A stretch of DNA of 64,000 bases, from contig NZ_ATDN01000006.1 of the NCBI RefSeq assembly GCF_004014805.1, positions 62,001 through 126,000 of the forward strand, written 5' to 3'. Shown piece after piece: positions 53,267 through 64,000 of this stretch. The position numbers were made by a program, and so were the translations under genes. Numbering within the stretch: position 1 is the stretch's first letter; every line of letters starts with the position of its first letter. The stretch is from Mycolicibacterium elephantis DSM 44368. Lineage in GTDB: Bacteria; Actinomycetota; Actinomycetes; Mycobacteriales; Mycobacteriaceae. The notes beneath the pieces were generated by a model. The model made no database searches. It was not told where the DNA came from and saw nothing but the letters and a program-made list of their open reading frames with translations.

Positions 53267-54100
53267 TCATTTGACTGGCTGAGCGTATTGGCGGGGTTTC
53301 GGTTGCCGCAAGGCGGTCACGTCCACCCGGTCGGCCTGCTGAACCGTCATCGTGCCCCCGACGCGCTCGATGCTGTCCTTTGCCCCGCCGGGAATGTTCA
53401 TCGCCGCGGCCAACGTCGGCGGATCACCAATCGCCACAACGGTATAGGGCGGACGCAGCGTCACGTTGTCGACGACGAGCGACCCCGGGGCGCCGGCCAC
53501 CCAGGTGTCCACACCGACCCGCACCGCGGCTTCCCCACCGCGAATCTCCATGGCCTCCGCGCCGGCGTTGCGCAATTCGTTGATGACGTCGAGCAGCGTC
53601 TCGGCCGGCAAGCCCGGGGTGGTGTCGGTGATGGTCAGCGTCACACCGGGTCCGGTGGCCGACACCGTGCCGATCATGATGGACAGCGCCGCCAGGCGGG
53701 CCTGGGCGTTTTCGATGACGGCCTGGTCGCTGCCGCCGGAGGCCTCGAGTTCGACCAGCGTGCGCTGCAGTTCGGTGACTTCGGTGTTCAACGCCGCCTC
53801 GCGTTGCTGCAGCGAATCCAGCAGCACCAGCAGGTCGGCCGGCCGCGCGGTTTCCAGGGAGTCGCCGGACTCGGTCTGGCGCACCTGCGTGACGATCGCG
53901 ATGCCGAGCAGCACGCACAACAGCACCCCCAACGCGCCGAAGACGAGCTGCGCGCGTCCTCGCCGCCCGGCGCCGGCCCCCAGATCACCCAGGTGCGGTG
54001 CCGGCGCGTCGGGCGGTAGCTCGTGTTTGCCGCCGCCCCGCGGCTCGCCGTCGTCGACGCGATCCGGCTCCGACGGGTGCTGGGACGGGTTCTCGGCCAT
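53267..54100 (-). CDS. DUF881 membrane-anchored protein
   Basis: 277-aa protein with a hydrophilic N terminus, one transmembrane helix ([21 protein letters not shown], read as [18 protein letters not shown], residues about 51-68), a coiled-coil ([20 protein letters not shown]) and a C-terminal DUF881 domain ending [14 protein letters not shown]. Family members in actinobacteria and firmicutes sit next to Sbp, as here, and are suspected division/envelope proteins. ATG 54100; a GTG at 54103 overlapping the sbp stop is possible. Corresponds to Rv1825. Confidence 0.88.
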   Translation of the reverse strand: MAENPSQHPSEPDRVDDGEPRGGGKHELPPDAPAPHLGDLGAGAGRRGRAQLVFGALGVLLCVLLGIAIVTQVRQTESGDSLETARPADLLVLLDSLQQREAALNTEVTELQRTLVELEASGGSDQAVIENAQARLAALSIMIGTVSATGPGVTLTITDTTPGLPAETLLDVINELRNAGAEAMEIRGGEAAVRVGVDTWVAGAPGSLVVDNVTLRPPYTVVAIGDPPTLAAAMNIPGGAKDSIERVGGTMTVQQADRVDVTALRQPKPRQYAQPVK

Positions 54101-54102
54101 CA

Positions 54103-54435
54103 CTACGCCCCGAACAGCCTGCGTCGCAACGCGGCTGCGTTGCCGAAGATCCGGATTCCCAGCACCACGATGATCGCCGTGGACAGCTGTGTTCCCACCC
54201 CGAGTTGGTCGCCGAGGTAGACGATCAGCGCGGCCACCAACACGTTGAACACGAACGACACCACGAACACCTTCGAGTCGAAGATGCGCTCCAGGTAGGC
54301 ACGCAGCCCGCCGAACACCGCGTCGAGCGCGGCGACCACGGCGATCGGCAGGTACGGCTGGACGAACTCGGGCACATCGGGCTGAAACACCAACCCGAGC
54401 ACGATGCCGATGACTAGTGCGGCGATTCCGATCAT
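54103..54435 (-). CDS. DUF1290 small basic membrane protein (Sbp-like)
   Basis: 110-aa protein with about three hydrophobic helices (MIGIAALVIGIVLGLVF, LPIAVVAALDAVFGGL, FVFNVLVAALIVYLG) and a positively charged C terminus (RIFGNAAALRRRLFGA). The DUF1290/Sbp family sits between DUF881 genes in many Gram-positive genomes. Function unknown. ATG 54435; stop abuts the next gene's start. Corresponds to Rv1824. Confidence 0.88.
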   Translation of the reverse strand: MIGIAALVIGIVLGLVFQPDVPEFVQPYLPIAVVAALDAVFGGLRAYLERIFDSKVFVVSFVFNVLVAALIVYLGDQLGVGTQLSTAIIVVLGIRIFGNAAALRRRLFGA

Positions 54436-54456
54436 GCGTCTGGCTTCATATTGTTG

Positions 54457-55383
54457 TTATCGACCAATCTGCTTGGCGAAGTTGACTTCTCGAACCGAAC
54501 CGGCGGGCAGCGTGACGGTGTCCGATTCGCTCACCTGCACGCCCACACCGTAGGAGATCTCCAGCAGCCGCAGGCGTTGCAACCCCGGGCTGCGCTCGAA
54601 GATGTCCTTCAGCGCGTTGGGCGGGCCGATGGCCAGGATGACGTATGGGCTGGCGATCGGTTGATTGTCCACCAGAATGCCGCCGCCGGCCTGCCGGACG
54701 GTGACGTTCGGGCCGACCCGCACCCCTCCCACCGACACCGCCTCCGCGCCCGCGGCCCACAGCGAGTTCACCACCAGCTGCAGGTCGCGGTCCAGAATGA
54801 CCTGCAGGCTGCCGGCCACCCGTTCCTTGGACACGTCGCTGAGGTTCTGCGACACGCCCGGGTCGGTGACGGTGATCGTCAGGCCGGGACCGATCACGGG
54901 GGTGGCGGCCGCGGTGAAGTCGGCTTGGTCCAGCTGCCCCAGCAGCCGCTGGCCACGCTCGCCGCCTTCGAGGCGACTGCGCCGCTCGGTGTCGACCTGC
55001 GCGGCCAGCGCGTCGCGGCGGGCGGCGAGGTCGGTGGTCGCCGCCTCGGCCGAGCGCACGCTGCCGGCGAGGGCGTGCTGGGTCTCCCGCACGCCGGTGG
55101 CGGTGCTGCGCGCCTGGGCCACCGCGGTCGCGAACACGACAGCGATCAGCAGCACACCGCACAACTGCCATGCCCAGTTCTGCCACCGTGGGCGGCGCCG
55201 TCCCGCCGCCTCTCCCGCGGCTCTGGCCTCGGCCGCCGCCGCGTAGCCGGGATCGAGGTGCTCGGTCAGCAACGACCGCAGCAGCGACGGCACCGGTATC
55301 AGCGTCGGCTTGTCGGCGGCGTGGGCGCTGCGCCCCGCGGTCGGGTCGTATCCGCCGAGCGTCTTGCGGAAGCTCTGCGTCAT
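54457..55383 (-). CDS. DUF881 membrane-anchored protein, second copy
   Basis: 308-aa second DUF881 protein: one transmembrane helix ([19 protein letters not shown]), a coiled-coil rich in Ala/Arg, then the DUF881 domain with [19 protein letters not shown]. Together with Sbp and the first copy this makes a DUF881-Sbp-DUF881 module. ATG 55383 chosen; 50 further in-frame codons upstream lie in pgsA2. Overlaps pgsA2 by 4 bases, suggesting coupling. Corresponds to Rv1823. Confidence 0.88.
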   Translation of the reverse strand: MTQSFRKTLGGYDPTAGRSAHAADKPTLIPVPSLLRSLLTEHLDPGYAAAAEARAAGEAAGRRRPRWQNWAWQLCGVLLIAVVFATAVAQARSTATGVRETQHALAGSVRSAEAATTDLAARRDALAAQVDTERRSRLEGGERGQRLLGQLDQADFTAAATPVIGPGLTITVTDPGVSQNLSDVSKERVAGSLQVILDRDLQLVVNSLWAAGAEAVSVGGVRVGPNVTVRQAGGGILVDNQPIASPYVILAIGPPNALKDIFERSPGLQRLRLLEISYGVGVQVSESDTVTLPAGSVREVNFAKQIGR

Positions 55384-56015
55384 TGCGGGACCCTCGAGAC
55401 CTTCGGCATTCTCCGTATCACCAGCGCCACCTGGATCAGGTACAGCACCCCCGACCACAGATACATCGCCAGGCCCCAGATCAGAAACCCCCAGCCGCAG
55501 GCCAGAATCACCCGGCTCCACAGCGCGTCCCACTGGCCGAGCAGGATCAGCGGAAGACCCGACATCAACGCGAACGTCGCCGCCTTACCGATGTAGGTCA
55601 CCGGCAGCGCGGTGAGCCCGCGGCTGCGCAGCAGCGGCAGCGTCGCGGCCAGCACGGCGTCGCGTCCGACCAGGGTCGCCACGATCCACCACGGCAGCGA
55701 GCCGTGGATCGCCATGGCCACCGGAACCACCAGCATGTAGATGCGGTCCACGGCGGGGTCGAGATACTCCCCCAGCCGCGACGACTGGTTGTCGACGAGC
55801 CGCGCGATCTTGCCGTCCGCCCAGTCGGAGACGCCGCTGACCATCAGGACGGCCACCGCCCACCCGTTGGCCTCGGCGCCCAGCAGCAGCCAGAGAAACA
55901 CCGGCAGCAACGCCAGGCGCAGCGCGCTGAGCACGTTGGGAACGGTCAACACCCGGTTGCGGGCAGGACCTGTGCTGTCCGGCGGCGAAGGCGCCCGGCC
56001 GCGCCCCTCGGTCAT
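55380..56015 (-). CDS. pgsA2: CDP-alcohol phosphatidyltransferase PgsA2
   Basis: 211-aa integral membrane enzyme with the CDP-alcohol transferase signature [10 protein letters not shown]...[12 protein letters not shown] (Asp-Gly-x2-Ala-Arg-x8-Gly-x3-Asp-x3-Asp) at about residues 67-93 and several hydrophobic helices. It makes a phospholipid, such as phosphatidylglycerophosphate or cardiolipin; the acceptor is not settled. Corresponds to M. tuberculosis PgsA2 (Rv1822). ATG 56015, ending 4 bases inside the following DUF881 gene. Confidence 0.92.
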   Translation of the reverse strand: MTEGRGRAPSPPDSTGPARNRVLTVPNVLSALRLALLPVFLWLLLGAEANGWAVAVLMVSGVSDWADGKIARLVDNQSSRLGEYLDPAVDRIYMLVVPVAMAIHGSLPWWIVATLVGRDAVLAATLPLLRSRGLTALPVTYIGKAATFALMSGLPLILLGQWDALWSRVILACGWGFLIWGLAMYLWSGVLYLIQVALVIRRMPKVSRVPQ

Positions 56016-56024
56016 GGGCTAAAC

Positions 56025-58361
56025 CTAGCGGAACACCCCGGGCAGGCTCAGCGCGGAGAGCGAGTCGTCGGCGAGCGGATTGTCGTGGACCATGTACGTC
56101 CACGTCGACGTCGGCCGCGCCAGTTTCGACAGGTCCACGCCGGGCTCGTCCTCGATCGACGGCGCGGTCTCGAACGTCTGCTGAGCCGCCTCGATCGCGT
56201 CGGCCGCCAACGAGGCGAACGCGTCCACCGCCATCCGGTGAAACTCGTCGATCGGGGTCTGGTTGCCCAGCGCGCGCAGGTGGATGCTCTCGCGGATGTC
56301 GGACAGATACGCCAGATGATCGGCCCAGCCGCGGTCGAGGTGGTACAGCATGATCAGCCGGCAGATCTTCTCCAGTTTCTCCTCGCCGAGGTCCTCGACC
56401 AGCTCGGCGTAGCGTTTCGGGGACCGCTCCTCGAGTTCTTCGCGGGCGATCGCGGTGCGCAGCAACGTATCCCGACGTTCGACGATGATGGCTCGCTGCT
56501 GGGCGATCAGCTGGTTGTAGCGCCAGTTGTTGGCGTGGATGTCGAGCATCCGGCCCTCGGCGATGCGCTGGGCGTTGTCCAGCAGCGAGGCGGCTTTGGG
56601 GCTGACGATGCGGCCGGTGTCGTCGGTGTCCATCGGCAGCTTGTTGGGGTCGAGGTGGGCGACGACGACGGGGTCCTCCCAGCTGGCGAAGAACACCGAC
56701 GATCCGGGATCGCCCTGGCGGCCGGCGCGGCCGCGTAGCTGGTTGTCCAACCGCTCGGTGTGGTGCCGCCCGGTGCCGACGACATGCAGCCCGCCGAGTT
56801 CGGCCACCTCCTTCTTCTTGGCCGAGTGGTCCTCGGCGTCGGACCCGCCGAGCCGGATGTCGGTGCCGCGACCGGCCATCTGGGTGGACACCGTCACGCT
56901 GCCGAGCTTGCCCGCCTCGGCGATGACCGCGGCCTCCTCGGCGTCGTTCTTCGCGTTGAGCACGACGGCGGCGACCCCGGCCTTGACCAGGCGTCGATGC
57001 AGATCCTCGGATTCGGCGACGTCGTGGGTGCCGACCAGCACGGGTCGGCCCGTCTGGTGCACCTCCTTGATGTGCTCGACGATGGCGTCGTTCTTGGCGG
57101 CCACCGTCGCATAGACCCGGTCGGGCTCGTCCTCGCGGATGTTGGGGGTGTTCGGCGCGATCGGCGAGACCCCGAGTTTGTAGAACTGGCGCAGCTGTTC
57201 GCCCGCGGCCAGGGCGGTGCCGGTCATTCCGCACACCCGCGGATACCGGTTGATCAGCGCCTGCACGGTGATGGTGTCGAGCACCTCGCCCGTTTCGGTC
57301 GTCTCGATGCCCTCCTTGGCCTCCACGGCGGCCTGCAGGCCGTCCGGCCACCGCTGCAGCTGGGCGATGCGGCCGCGGGAGGCGTTGATCAGGTGCACCG
57401 CGTCGTCGCGGACGATGTAGTGCACGTCGCGCTGCAGCAGCACGTGGGCGTGCAGCGCCACGTTGATCTCGGTGAGCGTGGTGGCGACGTGCTCCTCGGA
57501 GTACAGGTCGATCCCGCCGAGCCTGGATTCGAGGCGCCGCGCACCCTCCTCGGTGAGGTGCACGTTGCGGTTGTCTTCGTCGGTGTCGTAGTCGACGCCC
57601 GCGGTGAGTTCGCCGACCATCTTGATGATCTCGACTTTCGGCGTCTCCCGGTGGGTGGTGCCGGCCAGCACCAGCGGCACCAGCGCCTCGTCGACGAGCA
57701 CGGAGTCGGCCTCGTCGATGAGCGCCACATCGGGGTTCGGCGACACCAGGTCCTCGACGTCGGTGACGAGCTGGTCGCGCAGCACGTCGAAGCCGATCTC
57801 GTTGACCGAGGCGTAGGTGACGTCGCAGCGGTAGGCCGCGCGGCGCTCCTCTGCGGTGGACTTCTCGGTGATCCACCCGACCGTCAGCCCGAGCGCCTCC
57901 AGCAGCGGACCCATCCATTCGGCGTCACGGCGCGCCAGGTAGTCGTTGATCGTGATGACGTGCACGTGCCGGCCTGCGAGCGCATAACCGGCAGCGGCGA
58001 TGGCCCCGGACAGCGTCTTGCCCTCACCGGTGGCCATCTCGACCACATCGCCTGCCAGCATCCGCAGCGCGCCGAGCAGCTGGACATCGAACGGGCGCAG
58101 CGACGTGGTGCGTTCGGCGGCCTCGCGGGCGATGGCCAGAAACTGGGGGATGTCGGTCGAGTCGGCCAGGTCCTCGAGGTTCAGCAGCTTTGCGGCCTTG
58201 CGCAGTTGCTCGTCGTCGAGCGCGGCGGCCCGATCGTCGAACTCGGTCGACTTGCGCACGTGCGCCATCGACTGCGCCTGGTCTCGCTCGGTGCTCGCGC
58301 CGAGCAGTTTCCAGAACCGATTGCTGATACGACCTGGGGTGCGCATCTTGGTCTTCGCCAC
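56025..58361 (-). CDS. secA2: Accessory Sec ATPase SecA2
   Basis: 778-aa accessory preprotein-translocase ATPase, shorter than housekeeping SecA (about 900 aa). Walker A TGEGKT (111-116) in [17 protein letters not shown]-type [41 protein letters not shown] (in parts), and no zinc-binding C-terminal tail. In mycobacteria SecA2 exports a small set of proteins, including virulence factors. GTG start, 9 bases before pgsA2. Corresponds to Rv1821. Confidence 0.93.
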   Translation of the reverse strand: MAKTKMRTPGRISNRFWKLLGASTERDQAQSMAHVRKSTEFDDRAAALDDEQLRKAAKLLNLEDLADSTDIPQFLAIAREAAERTTSLRPFDVQLLGALRMLAGDVVEMATGEGKTLSGAIAAAGYALAGRHVHVITINDYLARRDAEWMGPLLEALGLTVGWITEKSTAEERRAAYRCDVTYASVNEIGFDVLRDQLVTDVEDLVSPNPDVALIDEADSVLVDEALVPLVLAGTTHRETPKVEIIKMVGELTAGVDYDTDEDNRNVHLTEEGARRLESRLGGIDLYSEEHVATTLTEINVALHAHVLLQRDVHYIVRDDAVHLINASRGRIAQLQRWPDGLQAAVEAKEGIETTETGEVLDTITVQALINRYPRVCGMTGTALAAGEQLRQFYKLGVSPIAPNTPNIREDEPDRVYATVAAKNDAIVEHIKEVHQTGRPVLVGTHDVAESEDLHRRLVKAGVAAVVLNAKNDAEEAAVIAEAGKLGSVTVSTQMAGRGTDIRLGGSDAEDHSAKKKEVAELGGLHVVGTGRHHTERLDNQLRGRAGRQGDPGSSVFFASWEDPVVVAHLDPNKLPMDTDDTGRIVSPKAASLLDNAQRIAEGRMLDIHANNWRYNQLIAQQRAIIVERRDTLLRTAIAREELEERSPKRYAELVEDLGEEKLEKICRLIMLYHLDRGWADHLAYLSDIRESIHLRALGNQTPIDEFHRMAVDAFASLAADAIEAAQQTFETAPSIEDEPGVDLSKLARPTSTWTYMVHDNPLADDSLSALSLPGVFR

Positions 58362-58421
58362 ACAAATACGGTACGCGTCCCGGTTTTCCGGGTGTGCCCG
58401 CGCTCGCCGGGGTTCGAGGGC

Positions 58422-60065
58422 TCAGGCCAGGTTCGAGCGGCGCGGATAGGCCACCGTCGGATCGGTCAGCACATTGACCACCGCGGGCGTCCCGGCCGCG
58501 AACGCGCGCTGCAGCGCCGGCCGCAGCTCGGCGGGCTTCGACACCAGCTCGCCGTGCCCGCCCAGCGCGGCGACCACCTGGTCGTAGCGGGTGCCCGGGC
58601 GCAGATCGGCCACCACCGAATATCCGTAGAGCATCTCCATCGGATGCTTCTCCAGCGCCCAGATGCCGTTGTTGCCGATCACCGACACCACCTGCACACC
58701 GTGGCGGACCAGCGTGTCCCATTCCATGCCGGAGAACCCGAACGCACCGTCGCCCTGCAGCAACACCACCTGCCGGTCCGGACGCGCCAGCTTGGCCGCC
58801 AGCGCATAGCCCGGCCCGGAGCCCAGGCAGCCGAACGGCCCGCTGTCCAGCCAGGCCCCTGGCACGTAGCTGTCGATGACGCGGCCCGCGTACGAACCGA
58901 AGTCGCCCGCGTCGATGACCACGATGGCGTCGCGATCCAGCAGCGCCTTGAGTTCGGCGTACACCCGCATCGGATGAAGCGGTGCGCGGTCGTCGCCGAG
59001 CTCGGCCGCCTCGGACTGCCGCGCCGCGTTCTCCACCGCGCGCAGCCCGTCGAGCCACTCCGCGTGATCGCCCGGTGTCGCCGCCGACAGCGCGGCCAGT
59101 ATCTTGCCCAGGTCGCCGTACAACCCGGCCGCCACCTCCCGCGGATGCGGCCGCTCCGGCGCGACGCGGTCGGCGGCGACGAGTCGGGTCTGGGCGCCGA
59201 ACACCCCGCCGAATCCGAGCCGGAAGTCCAGCGGCACCCCGATCACCAGCGCGATGTCGGCCTCCCCCAGCGCTTTTGACCGAGCCCTGGAGAACGCCAG
59301 CTCGTGGTCGGCGGGCACGGTGCCACGGGCCATGCCGTTCATCAGCACCGGGATCCGCAGCGTCTCAGCCAGTTTCAGCAGCGCGGCTTCGGCATGTCCC
59401 CACCAGACGTTGGTGCCCGCCATGATGACGGGCCGCTGCGCCTCGGACAGCAGCCTCACCGCGGCGTCGACGGCGGCGTCGTCCGGGTCCGCGGCCGCGG
59501 GCAACTCGGTCAGCGCGCCCGGTGCGCCGTCGTCGGGGGCCTCGCTGAACACGTGGTCCATCGGGAAGTCGACGAACGCCACCCCCGAAGGTGCACCGAC
59601 CGAGGCGCGCAACGCCTCGTCGATGAGCGGCCCGACATCTGCCGGCGACTGTGCGGTCGCCGCGAACCGGGCCAACGGCGCCACGAACGGGACGTGGTCG
59701 ATCTCCTGCAGCGAGCCCTGGCCCCACCGCAGCGCCGGTGCCCGCCCGCCCAGCACCACCAGCGGTGACTGGTTCTGCTGTGCGGCGGCCATCGCGCTCA
59801 TGCCGTTGGTGACGCCGGGCCCGGCCGTCAGCGCGGCGACGCCGGGCACGCGGGTGACCTTGGACCAGCCTTCGGCGGCGAACGCCGCGGTCTGCTCGTG
59901 GCGGGTGTCGATCAACCGGATGTTCTCGGCGCGGCAGCCGTCGTAGATCGAGAACAGGTGACCACCGGAGAGCGTGAAGATCGTGTCGATACCGCTGGCC
60001 CGCAGCCGCCGGGCGATCAGGTGGCCGGCGTTCACCGAGGAGGAAGCCGCAGCGTCGGTACTCAT
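58422..60065 (-). CDS. ilvG: TPP-dependent acetolactate synthase-like protein IlvG
   Basis: 547-aa TPP enzyme of the acetolactate synthase/pyruvate oxidase family. Catalytic Glu57 in [15 protein letters not shown]; the TPP-Mg motif is [15 protein letters not shown]...GNNGIW. Length and motifs match M. tuberculosis IlvG (Rv1820). No small subunit gene is adjacent, so activity as acetolactate synthase is not certain; 2-hydroxyacyl-CoA lyase/oxalyl-CoA decarboxylase relatives look similar. ATG 60065, divergent from bacA with a 104-bp spacer. Confidence 0.9.
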   Translation of the reverse strand: MSTDAAASSSVNAGHLIARRLRASGIDTIFTLSGGHLFSIYDGCRAENIRLIDTRHEQTAAFAAEGWSKVTRVPGVAALTAGPGVTNGMSAMAAAQQNQSPLVVLGGRAPALRWGQGSLQEIDHVPFVAPLARFAATAQSPADVGPLIDEALRASVGAPSGVAFVDFPMDHVFSEAPDDGAPGALTELPAAADPDDAAVDAAVRLLSEAQRPVIMAGTNVWWGHAEAALLKLAETLRIPVLMNGMARGTVPADHELAFSRARSKALGEADIALVIGVPLDFRLGFGGVFGAQTRLVAADRVAPERPHPREVAAGLYGDLGKILAALSAATPGDHAEWLDGLRAVENAARQSEAAELGDDRAPLHPMRVYAELKALLDRDAIVVIDAGDFGSYAGRVIDSYVPGAWLDSGPFGCLGSGPGYALAAKLARPDRQVVLLQGDGAFGFSGMEWDTLVRHGVQVVSVIGNNGIWALEKHPMEMLYGYSVVADLRPGTRYDQVVAALGGHGELVSKPAELRPALQRAFAAGTPAVVNVLTDPTVAYPRRSNLA

Positions 60066-60169
60066 ACCGGGAGCTTAATCACCGCGCGCCCGGCGTCCGG
60101 CCCGGCCGATCAGCGACGCTTGGGGGTTTCTGAAGCGCCGGCGGTGATTCGGAGAGGTACCTTGCCGGA

Positions 60170-62092
60170 ATGGAAAGTTTCGTCCCAACGCTGGACTGGG
60201 GCCACGAACTCTGGACGTCGCTGATCTGGGTCGCGCGGGCCTGGGTGATCGCGGCGATCGCCACGCTGGTCATGCTGGTGCTGATCGCGCGGTTCACCAC
60301 GTGGGGCCGCCAGTTCTGGCGGATCACCGGCGGCTACTTCAAGGGCCCGGAGAGCGTCAAGGTCTGGCTCTGGCTGGGGGCGCTGCTCTTGTCGGTGATC
60401 GTCGGCGTGCGGCTGTCCGTGCTGTTCACCTTCCAGGGCAGCGACATGATGACCAGCTTCCAGGTCGTGGCGGCGGGACTGGGCAGCGGCGATGCAGACG
60501 TCAGGCAGTCCGGCGAGGCCGGCTTCTGGATGTCGATGCTGGTCTTTGCGCTGCTGGCCGTCCTGCACGTCGCGCGCATCATGCTCGACCTGTTCATGAC
60601 GCAGCGGTTCATGCTGGCGTGGCGGGTGTGGCTCACCGACCGCCTCACCGGTGACTGGCTCGACGACAAGGCCTACTACCGCGGTCGGTTCATCGACGAG
60701 ACGATCGACAACCCGGATCAGCGTATCCAGCAGGACATCGACATCTTCACCGCCGGCGTGGGCGGGCTGCCGAACACCCCGAACAACACGTCGGCCGCCA
60801 CCCTGCTGTTCGGCGCGGTCAACGCCGTCGCGTCGATGATTTCGTTCACCGCGATCCTGTGGCACCTGTCCGGCACGCTCACGCTGCCGGTGGTCGGGAT
60901 CGCCCTGCCCAAGGCGATGTTCTGGATCCTGCTGGCCTACGTGCTGCTGGCGTCGATCTTCGCGTTCTGGATCGGGCGGCCCATCATCTGGCTGTCCTTC
61001 CGCAACGAGAAGTACAACGCCGCCTTCCGGTACGCGCTGGTGCGGTTGCGCGACGCGTCGGAGGCGGTGGCCTTCTACCGCGGCGAACTCGCCGAGCGCG
61101 CGGGGCTGCGCCGCCTCTTCGAGCCCGTGGTGTCGAACTACAAGCGCTATATCAACCGGATGATGGGCTTCTACGGGTGGAACCTGTCGATGGACCAGAT
61201 CATCGTGGTGCCGCCGTATCTGCTGCAGTTTCCGCGGTTTCTTTCGGGCGAGATCACGCTCGGCGCGATGACACAGACCGCGGCGGCGTTCGGCAACATC
61301 GAGCAGGGCCTGTCGTTCTTCCGCAACGCCTACGACCAGTTCGCCGGGTACCGGGCGGCGATCATCCGCTTGCACGGTCTGGTGCTCGCCAACGACGAGG
61401 GCCGGGCGCTGCCGGAGCTGACCACCAATCCCTGCGTCGACGGCACCGTGGAACTCACCGACGTCGAGGTCCGCACGCCCGACGGCAAGCAACTGATCAA
61501 ACCGCTCGACATGCGGCTGGAAGTCGGTGACACCCTGGTGATCACGGGCCCGTCCGGCAGCGGCAAGACCACGCTGCTGCGCAGCCTGGCGCAGCTGTGG
61601 CCGTTCACGTCGGGGGCGTTGACGCGGCCGTGCGGACCCAACGAGACCATGTTCCTCTCGCAGCTTCCCTACGTGCCGCTCGGTGACCTGCGTACGGTGG
61701 TCAGCTATCCGAACGAGGTCGGCACCATCGACGACGACACGTTGCGCGACACGCTCACCAAGGTGGCGTTGTCGCACCTCACCGGCCGCCTCGACGAGGT
61801 GGAGGACTGGGCCAAGGTGCTCTCACCCGGGGAACAGCAGCGGATCGCGTTCGCCCGCATCCTGCTGACGAAACCCAAAGCGGTGTTCCTCGACGAGTCC
61901 ACGTCCGCGCTCGACGAGGGTTTGGAGTTCCTGCTCTACGATCTGGTGCGCACCGAGCTGCCGGACACCATCATGGTCAGCGTCAGCCACCGCAGCACCG
62001 TGGAACAGCACCACACCCGCGAACTCGAACTGCTCGGCGACGGCGAGTGGCGGCTGGGCCGCGTTCAGGGCGACGAGCCGGCTCGCGTCTAG
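60170..62092 (+). CDS. bacA: BacA/SbmA-type ABC transporter (peptide/vitamin B12 importer)
   Basis: 640-aa fused ABC transporter: an SbmA/BacA-like membrane domain with about six hydrophobic helices (residues 1-400) and a nucleotide-binding domain (Walker [10 protein letters not shown] at 460-467, signature [14 protein letters not shown], Walker [14 protein letters not shown]). M. tuberculosis Rv1819c (639 aa) imports vitamin B12 and hydrophilic antimicrobials such as bleomycin. ATG start; TAG shares CTAG with the convergent KstD-like gene. Confidence 0.93.
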   Translation: MESFVPTLDWGHELWTSLIWVARAWVIAAIATLVMLVLIARFTTWGRQFWRITGGYFKGPESVKVWLWLGALLLSVIVGVRLSVLFTFQGSDMMTSFQVVAAGLGSGDADVRQSGEAGFWMSMLVFALLAVLHVARIMLDLFMTQRFMLAWRVWLTDRLTGDWLDDKAYYRGRFIDETIDNPDQRIQQDIDIFTAGVGGLPNTPNNTSAATLLFGAVNAVASMISFTAILWHLSGTLTLPVVGIALPKAMFWILLAYVLLASIFAFWIGRPIIWLSFRNEKYNAAFRYALVRLRDASEAVAFYRGELAERAGLRRLFEPVVSNYKRYINRMMGFYGWNLSMDQIIVVPPYLLQFPRFLSGEITLGAMTQTAAAFGNIEQGLSFFRNAYDQFAGYRAAIIRLHGLVLANDEGRALPELTTNPCVDGTVELTDVEVRTPDGKQLIKPLDMRLEVGDTLVITGPSGSGKTTLLRSLAQLWPFTSGALTRPCGPNETMFLSQLPYVPLGDLRTVVSYPNEVGTIDDDTLRDTLTKVALSHLTGRLDEVEDWAKVLSPGEQQRIAFARILLTKPKAVFLDESTSALDEGLEFLLYDLVRTELPDTIMVSVSHRSTVEQHHTRELELLGDGEWRLGRVQGDEPARV

Positions 62093-63594
62093 GCGCGAGC
62101 GGCGCTCCTGCCCGCGCGCCTGGCTGCGTGTCCGCCCGCCCGCCGCCCGAAGAACGACCCCTCGCCCAGCTGGGTTCCGCTGGCGTAGCCTTTGCCGTCC
62201 TGGGCGATGTTGGATGCGCATGCGCCCGCCGCGTACAGCCCGGGCACCGGTGTGCCGTCCTCGCGCAGCACCTCGCCGTCGACCGACACGTCCAGCCCAC
62301 CCATGGTGAACCCGGAGTACATCGCGACCCCCAGCGACAGGTCGAACGCCGCCCAGGGCCCGTTGTCTTGGGCCGCAAGGTATTCCGGCTGCTTATGAAA
62401 GTCCGGGTCCTCCCCGCGGGCAGCGTGGGCGTTGTACCGCTCGAGGGTGTCAGCCAAGTTGCCCTGCGGAATGCCAAGCGCCTCTTCCATTTCCGCGACG
62501 GTCTCCCAGCCGTCGATGAACTTGATCAACGGCATCTCGGGCATCTGCATGTGCGCCTCGTCCACGATCAGATAGGCCCTCTGCTCGGGCTGCTCGAGCA
62601 CGAACGCCGAGGTGCGCGAATGGTAGGAGTCCTCGGGGACGAACCGCTTGCCGTCCTTGTTGACGATCACACCGGTGAGCAGAATCTCCGGTGGATAGGC
62701 GGCCGCGGTGATGAACAGCCCGTCAAGGTTTTTGGCGACACCGCCCGCCGACACCCCCAGCCGGATCCCGAGCCCGTCGTCGTTGGGGTTGCCGAGAATG
62801 TAGGGCTCCACCTCACCGTGGTGCTTGGTGCGACGCTTGGTCCCGAGCGCGGGCGTGTGCTGGGCCACCATCTCCGGGTTCATCGCGAACCCGCCCGCGG
62901 CGATGACGACGGCCTTGGCCTTGGCCGCGCCGGTCTCGCCGAAGTGCTTCCAGCGCACACCCACCACGGCTCCGTCGTCGACGACGAGGTTGGTCGCTCC
63001 GGTCTCGTAGCGGATCTGCACGCCGAGTTCGGTGGCGCGCTTGAGCAGCAGGTCGGTGACCATCGCGGCGCCGCCGAGTTCACCGGGCACCGGCACCGAG
63101 TGCCCCCGCGGGGCGGGGCGGGCCTTCTCGTGAAACGGCCACACCTTCTCGTTGCCGGTATAGGACAGCCCCTCGGTGCCCGGCGGCACCACCACCTTGC
63201 CCGGGTAGTAGCTGCGCTCGAACTGAAAGCCAAGGGACTCAAGCCAATCGAAGTGCTCGACGCTGCCGTCGCAATAGGCGCGGATCTTCTCGTGGTCGGG
63301 ATCCGGCGACACCGCGACGAGGTACTTGTACATCTCCTCAGGGCTGTCGTCGTGACCGGTGGCCTTCTGCACGGCGGTACCGCCGCCGAGATAGAAGTGC
63401 CCGCCGGCCATCGCGGTGGTGCCGCCGACCGCGGCGGCCTTCTCCAGCACCAGCACCGAGGCCCCCTCGGCCGCCGCGCTGACCGCCGCGCAGCCGCCGG
63501 CGATGCCGAACCCGACGACGAGGACGTCGACCTCGTCGGACCACTCGGTCACATCGGCCGCGTCGACGGTGTCGGGAATGTCCAGTCCGCTCAC
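62089..63594 (-). CDS. FAD-binding flavoprotein related to 3-ketosteroid delta-1-dehydrogenase
   Basis: 501-aa FAD_binding_2 oxidoreductase. N-terminal FAD motif [17 protein letters not shown] (Gly28-Gly33 core), [17 protein letters not shown], and C-terminal [15 protein letters not shown] plus [22 protein letters not shown]. Corresponds to M. tuberculosis Rv1817. The fold fits steroid dehydrogenases and fumarate-reductase-like flavoproteins; substrate unknown. GTG 63594 overlaps the stop of the broken VOC gene by 4 bases, so the two were once an operon. A KstR-like palindrome upstream of that operon suggests a steroid-related role. Confidence 0.85.
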   Translation of the reverse strand: MSGLDIPDTVDAADVTEWSDEVDVLVVGFGIAGGCAAVSAAAEGASVLVLEKAAAVGGTTAMAGGHFYLGGGTAVQKATGHDDSPEEMYKYLVAVSPDPDHEKIRAYCDGSVEHFDWLESLGFQFERSYYPGKVVVPPGTEGLSYTGNEKVWPFHEKARPAPRGHSVPVPGELGGAAMVTDLLLKRATELGVQIRYETGATNLVVDDGAVVGVRWKHFGETGAAKAKAVVIAAGGFAMNPEMVAQHTPALGTKRRTKHHGEVEPYILGNPNDDGLGIRLGVSAGGVAKNLDGLFITAAAYPPEILLTGVIVNKDGKRFVPEDSYHSRTSAFVLEQPEQRAYLIVDEAHMQMPEMPLIKFIDGWETVAEMEEALGIPQGNLADTLERYNAHAARGEDPDFHKQPEYLAAQDNGPWAAFDLSLGVAMYSGFTMGGLDVSVDGEVLREDGTPVPGLYAAGACASNIAQDGKGYASGTQLGEGSFFGRRAGGHAARRAGRSAARA

Positions 63595-63892
63595 TGCTGC
63601 TCCTGTTTCACGTAGTCGAAGAAGGCCCTGATCTCGTCGGGCAGATAGGCGATCTCGAGGTAGGGCACGCCGGCGTCGGCGGCCGACACATAGGCGAACC
63701 GCCGGCATAGCTGAGCGAGATCGAGGCGACGAAATCCGCAGGCCGGCCACGGAATGTGCAGGCGTCGGGCCCGAAGCGCACCTCGGGCATGCGGATCCAC
63801 TTCTTGGCGCCCAGCAGCGTGGTCAGGGCTGCCTCGGTGGCGTCGAGGTCCCGCGTAACCCAAGCAATCTGGACAGGTGTCTGGGCAAGCAT
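63591..63892 (-). pseudogene. VOC-fold (glyoxalase-like) gene with internal deletion and frameshift
   Basis: From ATG 63892 the frame reads LAQTPVQIAWVTRDLDATEA to RGRPADFVASISLSYAG like a VOC (vicinal-oxygen-chelate) domain, then leaves frame near 63697. A second frame supplies the family's C-terminal end [27 protein letters not shown], read in parts, ending at 63591. Intact relatives are roughly 160-200 aa, so about 90 residues in the middle are missing with a non-multiple-of-three deletion. The stop still overlaps the KstD-like gene by 4 bases, so translation of that gene may suffer. It probably dates from recent decay rather than long drift because flanking parts are well kept. Confidence 0.75.
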
Positions 63893-63898
63893 CGCGTC

Positions 63899-63941
63899 GA
63901 GGATATCCTCGCGCCGCCCCGATGGCTAGAACGCGTTCTAG
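63899..63941. promoter_or_regulatory. KstR-like palindrome and second dyad upstream of VOC-flavoprotein operon
   Basis: CTAGAACGCGTTCTAG (63926-63941) is a perfect 16-bp palindrome that fits the KstR consensus TNNAACNNGTTNNA, 34 bases before the VOC start. A second perfect palindrome, GAGGATATCCTC (63899-63910), lies between it and the start. Both sit where a minus-strand promoter of the operon should be. KstR controls cholesterol genes; other TetR proteins can use similar sites. Confidence 0.6.
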
Positions 63942-63942
63942 T

Positions 63943-64000
63943 TCAGCCTTCGCCGAGGTAGGCCGCGAGACAGCGATCGGCCATCTCCCGCGCGGCCACC
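63943..64000 (-). CDS. C-terminal end of an unidentified gene, possibly a TetR-family regulator (partial)
   Basis: The last 58 bases hold the end of a minus-strand gene: a frame reading VAAREMADRCLAAYLGEG followed by TGA at 63943-63945. The helical, Ala/Arg-rich C terminus fits a TetR-type regulator, as expected if it corresponds to Rv1816, but too little is visible for a firm call. It ends 2 bases before the KstR-like palindrome. Confidence 0.45.
   Translation of the reverse strand, partial: VAAREMADRCLAAYLGEG

Noticed and set aside
56760-59279. Long plus-strand frame opposite secA2 and ilvG
   Set aside because: Antisense to two clear genes and without recognisable domains; a product of codon bias.
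60110-61777. Minus-strand frame opposite bacA
   Set aside because: Antisense to an intact ABC transporter and composed of low-complexity Arg/Gln/His-rich translation.

Overview
The window is high-GC actinobacterial DNA that reads as a fast-growing, environmental mycobacterium (Mycolicibacterium type). The evidence is an antigen 85C mycolyltransferase, Apa, GarA, SecA2, BacA and ResR, frequent GTG starts, and a gene order that matches, in inverted orientation, the Mycobacterium tuberculosis Rv1816-Rv1869 segment as I remember it. It differs from that segment by carrying Lon, a phosphoketolase, a urea ABC transporter and a ferric-reductase-like gene, and by lacking modA next to modBC. I see no tRNA, rRNA, insertion sequence, prophage or CRISPR array.

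Layout. 1-6.5 kb: end of fbpC with a strong hairpin, lon behind an HspR/HAIR-like dyad, then a tight plus-strand run (HhH protein, DUF72, ferredoxin-reductase-like flavoprotein, lipoprotein). 6.5-16.3 kb: a minus-strand pair (thiolase-like protein and double CaiB/BaiF CoA-transferase), divergent phosphoketolase and CPBP protease, a CGNR regulator divergent from a small conserved gene, and adhA with an internal 57-bp duplication. 16.3-22.7 kb: apa, modC, modB (no modA), an SDR-like protein, an F420/LLM oxidoreductase and ndh. 22.9-32.4 kb: nitrogen region, urtABCDE converging on ureDGFCBA plus a thioesterase; ureF is broken by a frameshift.

32.4-33.4 kb: iron region. A predicted IdeR-controlled small RNA at the position of M. 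tuberculosis MrsI has a clear promoter, IdeR box and terminator, next to an IdeR-boxed ferric-reductase-like gene. 33.5-46.8 kb: blaI-blaR, gnd1, guaB1, two CNNM/CBS membrane proteins, a gene bounded by tandem repeats at both ends, glcB, a VWA-type membrane protein and an alpha/beta hydrolase. 46.8-56 kb: glycine cleavage and regulation (gcvP behind a tandem glycine riboswitch, resR, DUF151 protein, MerR regulator, garA, gcvH), then DUF881-Sbp-DUF881 and pgsA2. 56-64 kb: secA2, ilvG, bacA, a KstD-like flavoprotein, a decayed VOC gene, a KstR-like palindrome and the 3' end of a probable TetR gene.

How it works together. The urt and ure operons would import and hydrolyse urea, but the ureF lesion predicts impaired nickel insertion unless it is an assembly error. 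GarA, the glycine cleavage genes, malate synthase and phosphoketolase bear on carbon and nitrogen flux. Four of the seven convergent gene junctions end on one shared CTAG, so both genes stop with TAG in the same four bases.
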